Notes under the pieces: model-generated
The model's input: only the letters and a program-made list of their open reading frames with translations
The model's database searches: none
Told to the model about the DNA's origin: nothing
Translations under genes and position numbers: made by a program
Part shown: positions 8,543-19,764 of the stretch, one piece after another
Numbering within the stretch: the first letter of the stretch is position 1
Layout: every line of letters starts with the position of its first letter
Source of the DNA: Simmondsia chinensis
Lineage: Eukaryota > Streptophyta > Magnoliopsida > Caryophyllales > Simmondsiaceae
Length of the DNA stretch: 64,000 nt
Reading direction: 5' to 3'
Assembly: GCA_018398585.1 (NCBI GenBank)
Contig: JAGTTD010000010.1
Location: 24,747,739-24,811,738, forward strand

Positions 8543-10069
8543 TAAAGGCCCAAAAAGCAACCTAAGAGGGGGTGAATTAGGTTTTTTCATGACAAAATAA
8601 AAATTTAAACTTTAAGAAACAAAAATTAAATTGAAAGATAAACAACAACCCCAATGCCTCAAGGGCTCCTGCATAAGCGAGATTTGGGAGGGGTGGATAT
8701 ACGCAACCTTACCCCTTCAGGGTGTAACCCTCCTGAGAGGCTGTTTTTGAGGACTAAATTGAAAGATAAATGATGAATATAAAATGTAAAAAGAAAAGAA
8801 AAGAACAAAACGATGCACAACTATTTTTATAGTGATTCACTTCCAATTTGGAAGCCAGTCTACTCCTCAAATAACTATCTTGTGTCACTTGAGTCTTTCA
8901 CTAAGCTTGACTATCCTTTTTAAAAACATAGGATCAGGAGCCAATCTTTACAACCGATCTTTTTGTATGTGGGCTCAAGAGCCAACCTTTTACAATTGAT
9001 CCTTCTATAACATAGGCTCATGACCCAACCTTTTACAATTAATCTTTTTGTAACATAGGCTCAGGATCCAACCTTTACAATAAAAAGAATTAAAGCAATG
9101 AAAATTTTCACTCTTTTAATATTGAATTGACAATAAATCAAGCTGAGTCAAAGCTAAGCATATTCCAATTAAGCTTAAACAATCAACAATATAGAGAACA
9201 AGTAATGATCAAGAAAACCTTAAGAAAAACTCAAAATTAAAATGTTAAAGCACAAGAGAACAAGAGCTTTTAATCAAAGAATGCTTAGAGAGAATTGGAT
9301 GATTTAAGCCAAAGCATTCAAGCCCTATTTATAGACAAGCGAGGGGCTAGGGGACGTTTGAAATGTTTAGGAAAAAAAATTAGGAAAGAAATCAAATCAA
9401 AAGTAGTCCTCAGGTCTGTGTGTTGACACATAGAAGCTTCGGTTGGCGACTGTAAGTCTGTGTGTCGACACTCAACGTGAACGATTTTGACCTTTTAGCT
9501 TGATTAATTGGTTTACTATATTAGCTTATTTTTTTGAATTATATACCATGTTTGTTTTATTCATTTGAATGAATGATTTTCAAATCAAGCTAAAATATCA
9601 CCCTAATAAAATTTTTGATCTTGTTATTTTTGGGCATGTTTTTTATAATACCAATTTAAAAATATCCTTATTGAAAAATTGACTGGCTTGAATTTGAATT
9701 GAGTCTTTTCTAAATAACATTTGAAAATCATATTTCTAAAATAATTTTGTTAGAGTAGCACATATTAACATTGAGATTTTGACTCAATTGAAATATCCCG
9801 ATCCTAAGTCCTAAAAGAATAAAATCAAACAACTTGAAGTGCCTGGACTCGGATCTTGTTCTTTTGATTTTGGATTAATCTTCTCTTCAACTTTGATCAC
9901 TTTTCTCTTGATCCATTATCTTCAAATTCTTGGTAATGACATGATCATTCTTGATTTTTCTTGCTTTCTCATGAGTCATGTTTGACACTGTTAGAACGAT
10001 AAAGCTTAATGACTCACTAAATATTTGTTATCATCAAAATTACAATGTAAATGGCCTTTATGGCCAACA
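8543..10069 (-). repeat. 3' LTR of Sirevirus-like element
   Basis: About 1.5 kb with no coding sequence. The inner 620 bases (9449-10069) match the right LTR at 13224-13730 plus 19765-19891, with shared blocks ttgagattttgactcaattg, aatatcccgatcctaagtcc and ttatcatcaaaatta. The outer 900 bases have no partner in the window because the other LTR is truncated. The outer part includes cctaagagggggtgaatt, a word frequent in long plant copia LTRs, and three imperfect repeats of an ataggctca-gagccaacctttacaa block at 8930-9080. It is interrupted by a retroposon tail at 8643-8754. Confidence 0.7.
8643..8754 (-). mobile_element. truncated SINE or RTE 3' tail (copy 3)
   Basis: A 112-bp minus-strand insertion with the perfect 16-bp TSD taaattgaaagataaa at 8627-8642 and 8755-8770. 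It contains only the LINE-like tail: the gaggactt-type start is lost at gtcctc, then aaggttgcg, the stem region gcttatgcag and a short (TTG)-type end. It is closer to the tail of SINE copy 1 than to the RTE copies (it keeps cttatgc), so it is probably a 5'-truncated SINE, but a truncated RTE cannot be excluded. Confidence 0.75.
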
Positions 10070-10515
10070 ATCTCCCCTTTTTGATGATGATAAACATTTG
10101 GTGTTTTCTCTTAAAGATATGAAATTTGAAGTATTGAATTCACCATGGAAGCATTTACTTATCAAACCTACAAATACCATTTCAGATGAAGTGATGAAGT
10201 AATTCATACCATCTTTAAAGTTCAAACGCCATTGCTCCCCCTATGTTGATGCATTTTAGGAATGAAACATTTAGTAGCTGAATATCAACATCAATTTTAT
10301 TACAACTCAATATCAAGATCATTTTTATCACAACTCAAGCAAACAACAACTTCTCTCCCCATTTGTCATCAACGAAAAGAGAATAAATCAATTCAATGCA
10401 GAGTGTTTGATATTTCTCTCCCCTTGATGGTATATAGCAAGTATTTTGACAAGGAATGATTTGAGCAATGTTCAAACCAACATAAACAACACCAATCTTT
10501 CTTTCCCTCTGTCAT
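10070..10515 (-). promoter_or_regulatory. multiple polypurine tracts upstream of 3' LTR
   Basis: On the minus strand the tract aaaaaggggagatt (10069-10082) directly precedes the LTR start tgttggcc, the position expected for the primer of plus-strand DNA. Further purine tracts occur at about 10224-10236 (gggggagcaatgg), 10352-10365 (aaatggggagagaag), 10411-10424 (aaggggagagaaat) and 10497-10510. Arrays of such tracts are a described hallmark of Sireviruses. The minus-strand open frame at 10393-10722 lies across them and is not recognisable. Confidence 0.6.
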
Positions 10516-10925
10516 AAACAAAAAGCAATAAGTGAAGGGATTTATATTAAAGGTCAAAATGTAAAAGTAGCTTTTACACATGTAGCTCGATATGTTGGGA
10601 ATAGTTTTGCCTCCTTTTTTTTCACTAATATTTCCATATGCCTCAATGAGGTGAACTTGAATAATTTTTTTACAAAGCAAGACTTTTAAATTTGTTTGAA
10701 GTTTTACAATTCTCTTAAACATTTACAACTTTGATCGATAGAAAGAAATTATGAACAAGAATGTGAGAGAATATTCAACTTAAATAGCCATTAGAGAGAT
10801 TTTGTTCAAAATAGAGATGGAAGTCTAATTCTTAATGTTTCCCATAAAAAAAGGTAACCAAGCACTAATATCCATTGAATTGGATATAAATACTTGGACA
10901 ATTGAGCACAATCACGTTAAATCTT

Positions 10926-11316
10926 TAAGATTTATCTTCAATATCACCATACATATGAAATTAATGCAGACAAGTAATGATATTTCACCATATCAATCAT
11001 TCTTTTAATGTCACTAAATAGTTCCACATATAGTAAAAAGAGTGTACCTATTTATCGTTTGTGGAACAAATTTTACAACAACATCCCCTGTAAGCACATG
11101 ATCACGAATGATATAATGTTTAAGATTCATCTTCAATATCACCATACATATGGAATTAATGCACACAAGTAATGATATTTCACCATATCAATCCTTCTTT
11201 TAATGTCGCTAAATCGTTCAACATATAGTAAAAAGAGTGTACCTATTTATCGTTTGTGGAGACAAATTTTGCAACAACATCTCCTGTAAGCACAGGATCA
11301 TGAATGATATAATGTC
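10926..11316 (-). repeat. tandem duplication of about 195 bp at the end of pol
   Basis: Two head-to-tail units start at 10926 and 11121. Each runs from taagatt-atcttcaatatca through gatatttcaccatatcaatc and agagtgtacctatttatcg to gatcatgaatgatataatg. On the minus strand the unit at 11121-11316 covers the last codons of RNase H, so the second copy lies just beyond the pol stop. The two differ by scattered substitutions. Confidence 0.85.
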
Positions 11317-13223
11317 TAAACTCATTATGCTTTGCTATAGAATGTTGAGCTGGGTTTTTAGTTAAGCATATAACACTAGTGTTATCGCACATTATGGGAG
11401 CGTGGCCAATATGAATGTCCTAGTCATTTAATTGATGCATTAACCACAATATTTGAGCACAACAGCTTTCACATGCAACATATTTAGCCTTAGCGGTGGA
11501 TAAAGCAATGAAATTGTGGTTTTTGCTAAACTATGACACCAATGCATGACCAAGAAATTGACAATTACCATTAGTCGATTTTTGGTCCACTTTATATCTG
11601 GCAAAATCCGCATCATTATATCCAACTAAATCAAAGAAATCACATTTAGGATAGAATAAGCCTAGGGTAGAAGTACCAAATAGATATCTAAAAATTCGTT
11701 TTACGGCATATGAATGAGATTCCATACTACATGCTTGAAATCTAGCACATAAGCACACACTAAACAAAATGTCAGGCCTAATAGCTGTAACGTAAATAAG
11801 GGATCCAATTATAGCTCTATATAACTTTTGATCCACCTTTTTACCTTTTTCATCCACGTCTAGCTTAAGTGTGGAGCTCATTGGGGCTGCAATTGCCTTA
11901 GAATTTTTTATGCCAAACTTCTTAAGCTTTTCCTTGATGTAATTGGCTTAGTTGATGAAAATTCCTTCATTGGCTTGCTTGATTTGCAATCCAAGAAAGT
12001 AGTTGAGTTCTCCAATCATAGTCATTTCGAATTTCCTACTTGTGATATTTTCAAATTCTTTACAAAGAGATGGATTAGTAGCATCAAACACTATTTCATT
12101 GATATATATTTGCACAATAAGAATATCATCTCTAGAGTGTTTGATAAAAAGTGTGGTGTCAATCTTTCCTTTTAAAAAGCCATTTTGCATTAAAAATGAA
12201 CTTAATCTTGCATACCAAGCTCTAGGATCTTATTTAAATACATAAAGTGCCTTTTTGAATTTCAAAACATGATTGAAAAATTTGTCATCTTCAAAATTGG
12301 GTTGTTGTTCAACATAAACTTTTTTTTTCAATAAAAATCATTCAAACATGCACTTTTCATATCCATTTGAAAAAGTTCAAAATTTTTGAATGAAGTGAAG
12401 GCACATAAGAGTCTAATAGCTTCTAATCTAACAATGGATGCAAAGGACTTTCTATAGTCTATGCCTTCTTCTTGGTTATAGCTTTTAGCTATTAACCTTT
12501 CCTTATTTCTTACCACATTTGGAGGGATCACGGATGATTTGACTTATTGGGTGATCTTTTAAGAATTTCCAATCATATGTAGTACATCTTCCTTTTTGGA
12601 TTCTATGTTTTCAACATTTCCTTTCAGTTCATCCATTGGAGCTTCAAGTTGAGCCTTTTCTTGCTCCTCGGATGAGGGTGTGATGTTTGCTAGTTTGGTA
12701 ACTATATCATCATCATCCCAAGGAATTTTAGATGGCAAGTTGTTAGTTTCAACAAATACGACATATAGACTCTTCTACAACCCTTGACCTTTTTTTATAG
12801 GCTCTGAATGCTTTGCTAGCAAGAAAATATCCAAAGAACATGCCTTCATCCACTCTTGGATCAAATTTACCAGGATTTGTTTTACCATAGTCGTGGAAGA
12901 AGCATTTACACACAAAAGGTTTGAAGTATGCAATATTTGTTTTCTTCTTTTGCAAAGTTCATAGGGTGTTTTCCTCAAAATAGGCCTTATCAAAACCTTA
13001 TTTAGAATGTAGCAAGTGGTGTTAACGGTTACGGCCAAAAAAGAATTTGGCCAATTGTTTTCACAAAGTATGGTTTTAGCCTTTATTCAAGAGTTCTATT
13101 TTTTTTTTCTTTTCAACCACTTAGTTTTGTTGAGGAATTCTAGGAGTCAAAGAATTGTGGTAGATTCAAAATTAATCACAATATTTCAAATATGTTTTTT
13201 TTTCAAATTCCCTTCCATGATCA
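11235..13223 (-). pseudogene. Sirevirus-like pol: integrase end, RT and RNase H
   Basis: Read on the minus strand, 13223 starts in the integrase core (DHG-EFE, then PQQN, VVEKKNRTLE), followed by the C-terminal integrase region (NTTCYILNKVLIRPILRKTP, KFDPRVDEGMFFGY). A linker leads to the reverse transcriptase (KERLIAKSYNQEEGIDYRKS, ELFQMDMKSACLN, then INEIVFDATNPSL where the YVDD box should be, and LNYFLGLQIKQ). RNase H follows (SLIYVTAIRPDILFSV, VGYNDADFA, FIALSTAKAKYVACESCCAQ, then FRHYIIHDPV). The usual YVDD is replaced, integrase is incomplete and there are several frameshifts and stops, so it is inactive. The family relation rests on motif order and the multiple purine tracts. Confidence 0.85.
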
Positions 13224-13730
13224 CTACTGTAAGTCTGCGTGTCAACACTCAACATGCCTGGGTGGATTTGAACGATTTTGACCATTTAGATTGATTGATT
13301 AATTTACCATATTCGCTTTTTTCTGAATTAATTACCTTGTTTGGCTTATTCATTTAAATGAATGATATTCAAAGCAAGCTAAAATGTCACCCCAAAAAAT
13401 TTTTAACCTTGTTATTTTTGGGCATGTTTTTCATAATACCAATTTAAAAAATATCCTTATTAAAAAAATTGATTGGCTTTAATTTGAATTGAGTGCTTTC
13501 TAAATAAAATTTAAAAATCAAATTTTAAAAATATTTTTGTCAGAACAGCAGATATCAACATTGAGATTTTGACTCAATTGAAATATCCCGATCCTAAGTC
13601 CTAAAAGAATAAAATCAAACGACTTGAAGCGCCTGGTCTTGGATTTTGTTCTCTTGATTTTGTATCAATCTTCTCTTCAACTTTGATCATTTGTCTCTTG
13701 ATCCATTGTCTTTAAATTCTTGGTATCGAC
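13224..13730 (-). repeat. 5' LTR of Sirevirus-like element, inner part
   Basis: This part matches 9449-9942 of the 3' LTR. It starts at a deletion junction: to its left is integrase code, and neither the outer 900 bp of the LTR nor a primer-binding site is present. It is cut at 13730 by a hAT transposon whose TSD gtatcgac lies at 13723-13730. Confidence 0.78.
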
Positions 13731-14214
13731 TAGAGTTGGCCAACGGAACTGGTCGGGTCGGCACGGAAACCGGCCCGACCCGCTACTGTAGCGGGCTAGG
13801 CCCCAGACCTCCTCAGAAGTGAGGAGGCCCGGGCCTGGGCTCGGGCCCGGTTGGGGGCCAAAAGCCCCTTAACATTCACATGCATGCACCAATAGCTCTT
13901 TGAGACGTTGGGACATTTTTTTTAAAAATACTTTTTTTTCCTATAAATACTAACCACATTTTTTTTATTTCACCACACAACAATCATCAATTCTCTCTTC
14001 TCTCCAATTCTCTCTTCTCTACTTACATACAATTCTTTGCTCTCAATCTCTCAAATTTGAAGTTTCAATTGTGTTATGCTCATAGTAGCTTGTAGAAATT
14101 CAAATTTAAATTTTTGCTTCGGTAAAATTAGTATTAAAATTTTATTCATTTATCATTTTTATTTACCTTAATTATATTTTTACTTGTATTTTATAATTAT
14201 AAATTAACAATATA

Positions 14215-15910
14215 ATGGCACATAATTTATCTTCATCTAGGGCTGGTCGATCTAGTTCTAGCTCTTCTTGACTGCCTAAGGTCCCTAGAATGGGTAGAGG
14301 AGTTGAGCTTAATACCCAAGAATGTACTTTTTTAGAACCTGGCTTGTCACCTCCTTACACAAGCACTTTTGATTGGGAACAAGAACACCTCTATGAGCAG
14401 GATTATTCTGAATCGGGTATTGCGGGATGTTCTAAACCCGAAACCACACCCACCAATGGTAAAACTCAAACCTGCACCTCTACAGGTAGTAGTATACGTA
14501 ATACTAGTGATGTATGGAACCATTTACACTAAATCGTGAACATGGTAAAGCATATTGTACTCTATGTGATCCTCCAAAAGTTTTTAGTCATCCACTTAAT
14601 AGTGGGACTGAGACTTTAACAAGACACCTATAAAGAAGCCACCTCGAATTAAATGCCGTTAGAACCCAACAAACTCTCGTACAGCAAGCGACTGATGTAC
14701 TTGCACACTTTAAGTTTTCTCAAGAAACTAACAGACGCGAATTAACGAGACACGTCATTTTGGCTGAAAAGCTATTTACCACCGGCGAGAAGACCCTAGA
14801 TTTGTCCGGTACTATAAGATCCTGTTAAACCCTGCCGCTGTAAGGGTCCTCAGAACACTTTAAAGCGAGACTCATTTAAAGAAATTTTAAAAATGAAAAA
14901 TGACCTTGAAGATATTTTAAAGGTGAACACGAGCATGTCTCACTAACGTCTGACACGTGGAAGTCAAAATTCGACATATTTTTCATGTACATAACTGAAC
15001 AATGGATTGATTCTTCCTATGTTATGCAAAAACGAATGATTCATTTTTTTCTATTTGAATATCCCCACAGTGCTTAGGTAATCGTGAGTGACATTATAAC
15101 CGCATGCTGTGAGTGGAGGATAGAACACAAATTTTTTAGCATTACTTTTGATAATGCTACTAACAACGATGCATCTGTTAGACAATTAATTAGATATATG
15201 AAGCCCATATTAGATCAAAAATGTTTTCATTTACTTTGCATCTATAATGTACTACATTTAATAGTATTGGATGGTATGCAACTTATAGATTTTTCTCTTG
15301 TGATTTTAAGAGATGTAGCTAAAGCAATTAAGACATCTGAAGTTAGGCAAAGAAAATTTAAAAATCTTTGCGATACACATGGCATTCCTTAAAAAAAATT
15401 TAAATTAGATACACGTAATAGGCGGTCCATGGTTGATATGTTAGAAAGAATCATACCATACAAAGATGTCTTAATTGAATTTGTACAGTAAAATCATATA
15501 GATCTAAGTTCTTTTAATTTAGAACATATAGATTGGGATGTAAACAATGAAATTTGTAAACTTTCTGTTATTTTTAAAAAGGCTACCACATTTTTTTCGA
15601 TGTTATTACCCAACTATTACACAAGCAATATCTAGACTAGTAGATATTGCTGTTTGGATGATATATAACTCCTCGAACTCCACGTTGAGGGGTTCTATTT
15701 TTGCCATGATAGAATAATTTTTAAAATATTATTCTGAATTACCAAAGGCATATTGTATTGCCACCGTTTTTGATCCACATTATAAACTTACGGGTTTACA
15801 ATTATTTGCCTAAATATTTTACCAAAAAATGAAACCAACTTTTGATGTAGCACCTTTTGTTTCTAAAGTTGATGAAAATTTACGTAATTTATTTTCCGTG
15901 TATGCTCAAA
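14215..15910 (+). pseudogene. hAT transposase, N-terminal and catalytic part, broken
   Basis: The likely start is the ATG at 14215 (MAHNLSSSRAGRSSSSS). A BED-type zinc finger follows around 14510-14660, with YCTLCD and a HL-RSH pair, interrupted by a frameshift and a stop. The DTWKS-like box (SDTWKSKFDIFFMYITEQWI, about 14949-15008) and the region SITFDNATNND (about 15138-15170) correspond to the part of hAT transposases that carries the second catalytic aspartate. Later text (DMLERIIPYKDVLIEF) also fits the family. At least six stops or frameshifts are present, so no active enzyme is made. The gene is cut at about 15910 by an RTE LINE. RICESLEEPER/DAYSLEEPER-type relatives are the best guess. 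Confidence 0.8.
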
Positions 15911-18833
15911 GAATATCATTTTCCTAGATGGGGAAGTATTGAACGTCATCAGTGCCTATGCACCTCAAACTGGACTGTCGGAGCATGAGAAGGCTACCTT
16001 TTGAGAGGACTTAGACACAATGTTGCAGGACATACCCCCAACCGAACAAGTAATGATTGGCGGGGATTTCAACGGGCACGTGGGTGCGACGGAGGATGGA
16101 TATGCTCCTCATCATGAAGGATTCGGTTTTGGAACCAGGAATGCAAAGGGCAAAGCCCTATTAGACTTCGCGGTTACTTACGACTTGACGGTGGCCAACA
16201 CCTTCTTCAAAAAAGTTAGAGCAACACATCGTCACGTACCAAAGCGGCGGGACAAGAACACAGATTGACTAGATACTATTAAGGAAAAGGGTGCAAAGAG
16301 ACTGCAGGGACTGCAAGACTACCCCTGGCGAAGACCTTTCTACCCAACAAAGGGTGCTATGGGCGGATATAAAGGCCAAGGGGAGGGCCAAAAGAATCTG
16401 CAAACCTGCGCATTTGCACACCTGTTGGAGGGAGCTCAAGGGGGAGAAGTATAAGGTATACAAGGAAAAAGTGGAGGCCGAAATCAGGGAGGACTTTGAA
16501 GGGGACAAAAACCAGTTGTGGAACCATCTGGCCCAAAAGATGAGAGGACTGGCACGGGATGTCCTCAGCACGTCTAAGGGAAGGGCACCAAGAAACAGAG
16601 AATCCTGGGGGTGGGGTGACGAGGTCCAAGAAAAGTTTAAGGAGAAACGAGCTTGTTTCAGAGAGTGGGACCATAGCAAGGATGAGGATAAGCGACGGCG
16701 GCATATTCAAGCCAGGAGAGAAGCAAAGCGAGCAGTCAGAGAAGCATAATCAAGAGCTTATGAGGACTTCTACAAAAGGATGGAGTCCAAGGAGGGCGCG
16801 AGGGACTTATATAGAATCGCTAAAGCGAGAGAAAGGAAGACCAGAGACCTGGACAGAGTGCAATGCATTAGAGGGGAAGATGGACAGGTACTCGCGGACA
16901 GGCATCTAATCAAGGCTAGGTGGAAAAGTTACTTCCAAGAGCTGTTCAACGAACAAGGAGGGACGGACACATCCTTAGGTGATCTTCAAACATCTGAGGT
17001 GCATCAAAACCACTGTGAATGTAGGCAAATTAGCCTAGACGAAGTCAAGGAAGCCCTGAGATCCATGGGAAGGGGCAAAGCAGTTGGCCCAGATGGCATC
17101 CCCATAGAAGTAAGGAAGTGCCTTGGAAAAAAGGGCGCCATTTGGCTGACTAAACTATTTAACTAAATCCTCCAGGGGGACAAGATGCCTGAGGAATGGA
17201 GGAAGAGCATATTGATACCGATATATAAGAACAAAGGCGACATTCAGAGTTGCGCCAACTATCGGGGTATCAAGCTAATGTGCCACACTCTGAAGTTGTG
17301 GGAACGGGTCATAGAGAGGAGCTTAAGGCAGCTGACTGAGGTGTCCGAGAACCAGTTCGGATTTATGCCGGGGAGATCAACGATAGAAGCCATCCACATC
17401 CTAAGGCGGACGATAGAGCATTATAGGGAGAGACAAAAGGACCTTCATATGGTCTTCATTGATTTAGAGAAGACATATGATAGAGTGCCAAGGGAGGTCT
17501 TTTGGAGAGTTTTGGACAGGAAAGGCATCCCCGTACCATACATCCAAGCGATCAAAGACATTTATGATGAGGCACAGACTACGGTGGGTACAGTGGATGG
17601 GGAGTCAGACGCTTTCCCGATAATAGTGGTGGTTCACCAAGGGTCTGCCTTGAGCCCCTATCTATTCATTTTGGTTATGAACGAGCTCACTAGGCACATC
17701 TAGGGATGTGTACCTTGGTGCATGCTTTTTGTAGATGACATAGTACTGGTAGGGGAGTCGCGGGAGGAGATAAATGAGAAACTGGAACTGTGGAGAGGGG
17801 TTCTAAGTCGAAGGGTTTGCGACTAAGCAAAGCCAAGACCGAGCACATGAAACTCAAGTTCGATCCATCTACCACGCCTAGCCAAGAAGAAGTCAAGATT
17901 GGACACGAGGCCATTGCAAAGATGGAGAGATTCAGGTATTTAGGGTCCACGATACAGCATAACGGCGAAGTGGACGAGGATGTCAGCTACAGGATCAAAG
18001 CGGGTTGGCACAAGTGGAGGATGGCCTCTGCGGTACTTTGTGATAGGAAATTCCCCTTGAAGCTAAAGGGAAGATACTATAAGACGGTGGTGCGGCCAGC
18101 CATGGCGTATGGCGTGGAGTGCAGGGCGATGAAACAACAGCATACTCAGAAGATGAAGGTGGCGGAGATGCGAATGCTGAGGTGGATGTGCGGACACACA
18201 AGGAAGGATAGAATCAGAAATGACATCATAAGAGGCAAATTGGGCGTAGCTCCCATTGAAGAAAAATTAAGGGAGCAACGTTTGAGGTGGTTCGGACATG
18301 TCAGAAGGAGACCGGACGAAGCTCTAGTTAGAAGATGCGAACAGCTTGTTACTACATTAGGCAGAAGAGGCAGAGGCATACCGAAGAAGAGATGGCTTAA
18401 GACGATCCAACAGGACCTCACCCACCTAAACCTTCGGGAGGAGATGGCTTTAGATAGGACCTGGTGGAGGGCCAGCATAGGGGTATTAGATGACCCGGTT
18501 AGAGTAGGGTAGTTTTTATCTGTTTCTTTCTATCCCTATCTCATTCTCTCTCTCGTTCTTTTCCCTTTTCTCATCTACTTTTTTTTTTTAATTTTTTAAT
18601 TTTTGTTTTTTTTAATTTTTTTTTGTATGTGTGCCGTACTTATGCTTTCTGATGTTTTGCTAGGTCTTTTGGCTGATGGATGCAAGACCATCAACTTAGG
18701 CTGAGGGTCCGAGGAAATAACCTCTTTTCAGGGTAGCCCCCTGAAGGGGGAAGGCTGCGTACTTCTACCCTCCCCAGACCCTGCTTTTGGCGGGAGCCCT
18801 TGGTGGCACTGGGTTTGTTGTTGTTGTTGTTGT
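15911..18833 (+). mobile_element. RTE LINE copy B, nearly full-length coding part
   Basis: This is the longest RTE copy in the window. It begins inside the endonuclease domain at about 15911-15925 (exact edge unclear, no convincing TSD found) and ends with (TTG)5. The 3' untranslated region has the shared tail gaaggctgcgtac, ccagaccctgctt, ggcgggagcc, ggcactggg. It lies in the hAT transposase gene, in the same orientation, so it is younger than the hAT element. Confidence 0.87.
15925..18512 (+). pseudogene. RTE LINE endonuclease-reverse transcriptase
   Basis: One reading frame with few lesions. The apurinic-type endonuclease shows NVISAYAPQTGLSEHEKA and the metal-binding MIGGDFNGHVG (about 16049-16085), with a small deletion near 16255. 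A basic linker (16291-16900) leads to the reverse transcriptase with GKAVGPDGIPIE, SILIPIYKNKGD, NYRGIKLM, NQFGFMPGRST, VFIDLEKTYDRVPRE and [10 protein letters not shown]. The active-site box reads [11 protein letters not shown] instead of FADD. A one-base frameshift follows near 17806. The C-terminal domain ([30 protein letters not shown]) ends at the stop at 18510-18512. In-frame stops at about 16266, 16747, 17164 and 17701 mark it as inactive. RTE enzymes nick the target and prime on it, and could copy the SINE tails that resemble their own 3' end. Confidence 0.88.
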
Positions 18834-18889
18834 ATAAATGTTTCTTCTACATCATCTTTTTCATCCTCTTCTCGAGGAAAATCATATGC

Positions 18890-19289
18890 ATGAGATATAT
18901 TGAACTGATTAAAGCCCAAACGAATTCCCACGTCATACGATGAGTTAATTTTGTACATGCATTCGCCTGCGCTCGACTTTTACCCGACAGAGGTTAGTCC
19001 ATATTTTGATATTTTGCAATGGTGGTATTCAAATAAAACCCAATATCCCGTGCTTTCCACCATGGCACGCGATATATTAACATGTCCAGTGTCTTCAATA
19101 GCATCGGAGTCTGCTTTTAGCACAGGTGGTAGATTGCTTGAATCAAAGAGAGTGAAGCTAGCACCGACGATCTTGGAAAAGTCGGTGCTCTTGAAGGACT
19201 GGATGGCTGTAGCGGATAGAGACTAAGACCGACTGAACTTGGGTTCATCAAGCGATGAAGAAGATAATAGTAGCACGAAGTACAAGTAA
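18890..19289 (+). pseudogene. hAT transposase, C-terminal dimerisation domain
   Basis: Continuation of the transposase gene after the RTE insert. The frame encodes PTSYDELILYMHS, then FDILQWWYSNKTQYPVLSTM, ARDILTCPVSSIASESAFST and GGRLLESKR, the signature of the hAT C-terminal dimerisation domain, and an acidic tail. An in-frame stop at 19224-19226 interrupts just before the acidic tail, which ends at 19287-19289. The Met at 18951 is internal and not a start. This is the best preserved part of the transposase. Confidence 0.87.
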
Positions 19290-19756
19290 AGCACCAACCG
19301 CAGTAAGTTTAGATTAATTTATTTATATTGTTATAATTCTATTTTTTATAATATATTTTCTTTTATTAAATATATTTGTAATTTTATATGGCACTATTAT
19401 ATCGTTATAGTTGTATTTTATAGCAAGTTACCATACATTTTATTTAACAAAATATATTTGTTTATGATTGTGTTATATTGTATTTGTTACAAATAATTTG
19501 CATGTTATATTATTTATCAATAAATTATAATTATTTTGCTGTCAGAATAATTATATATTTTTATAATTTTATAGGGCAATATTATGATTGTATCGTATAT
19601 TATATTATACACACACACACACACACACATACATACATATACATATATATATATATAGCCTAGCTGAGCCCGGGCCTAGGTCGGGCTCATTGGGCTAAGG
19701 CGAGGTCTGGGCCGGGTCTAGGCCCACGGGCCAGGGCTGGCCCATGGCCATGCCTA
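19290..19756 (+). repeat. hAT 3' region with (CA)n/(TA)n run
   Basis: No gene. AT-rich DNA is followed by a microsatellite at about 19605-19658 (ac units, then atac, then ta units) and by the GC-rich subterminal region of the hAT element (19659-19756). Confidence 0.8.
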
Positions 19757-19764
19757 GTATCGAC

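Larger units (their letters stand above)
13731..19756 (+). mobile_element. hAT transposon carrying a nested RTE LINE
   Basis: The perfect 8-bp TSD gtatcgac at 13723-13730 and 19757-19764 identifies a hAT insertion. Ends are imperfect inverted repeats: tagagttggccaacgg at the left and, reverse complement of the right end, taggcatggccatgggcc. Both subterminal regions are strikingly GC-rich, full of ggcccg and cgggcc words, with a perfect hairpin cctcctca-gaag-tgaggagg near 13807-13827. Between them lies a broken transposase gene (14215 to 15910 and 18890 to 19289), a pyrimidine-rich leader at 13970-14060 and a low-complexity 3' region. Without the RTE insert the element would be about 3.1 kb. 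Confidence 0.87.

Noticed and set aside
10393..10722. 109-codon minus-strand frame before the Sirevirus-like 3' LTR, considered as an env-like gene
   Set aside because: No signal peptide, membrane segment or family motif; it overlaps the polypurine tracts.
16269..16710. Long minus-strand frames opposite the RTE protein
   Set aside because: Antisense shadows of the RTE linker region.
19478..19663. 61-codon frame with HTHTHT and YIYIYI
   Set aside because: Translation of the CA/TA microsatellite.
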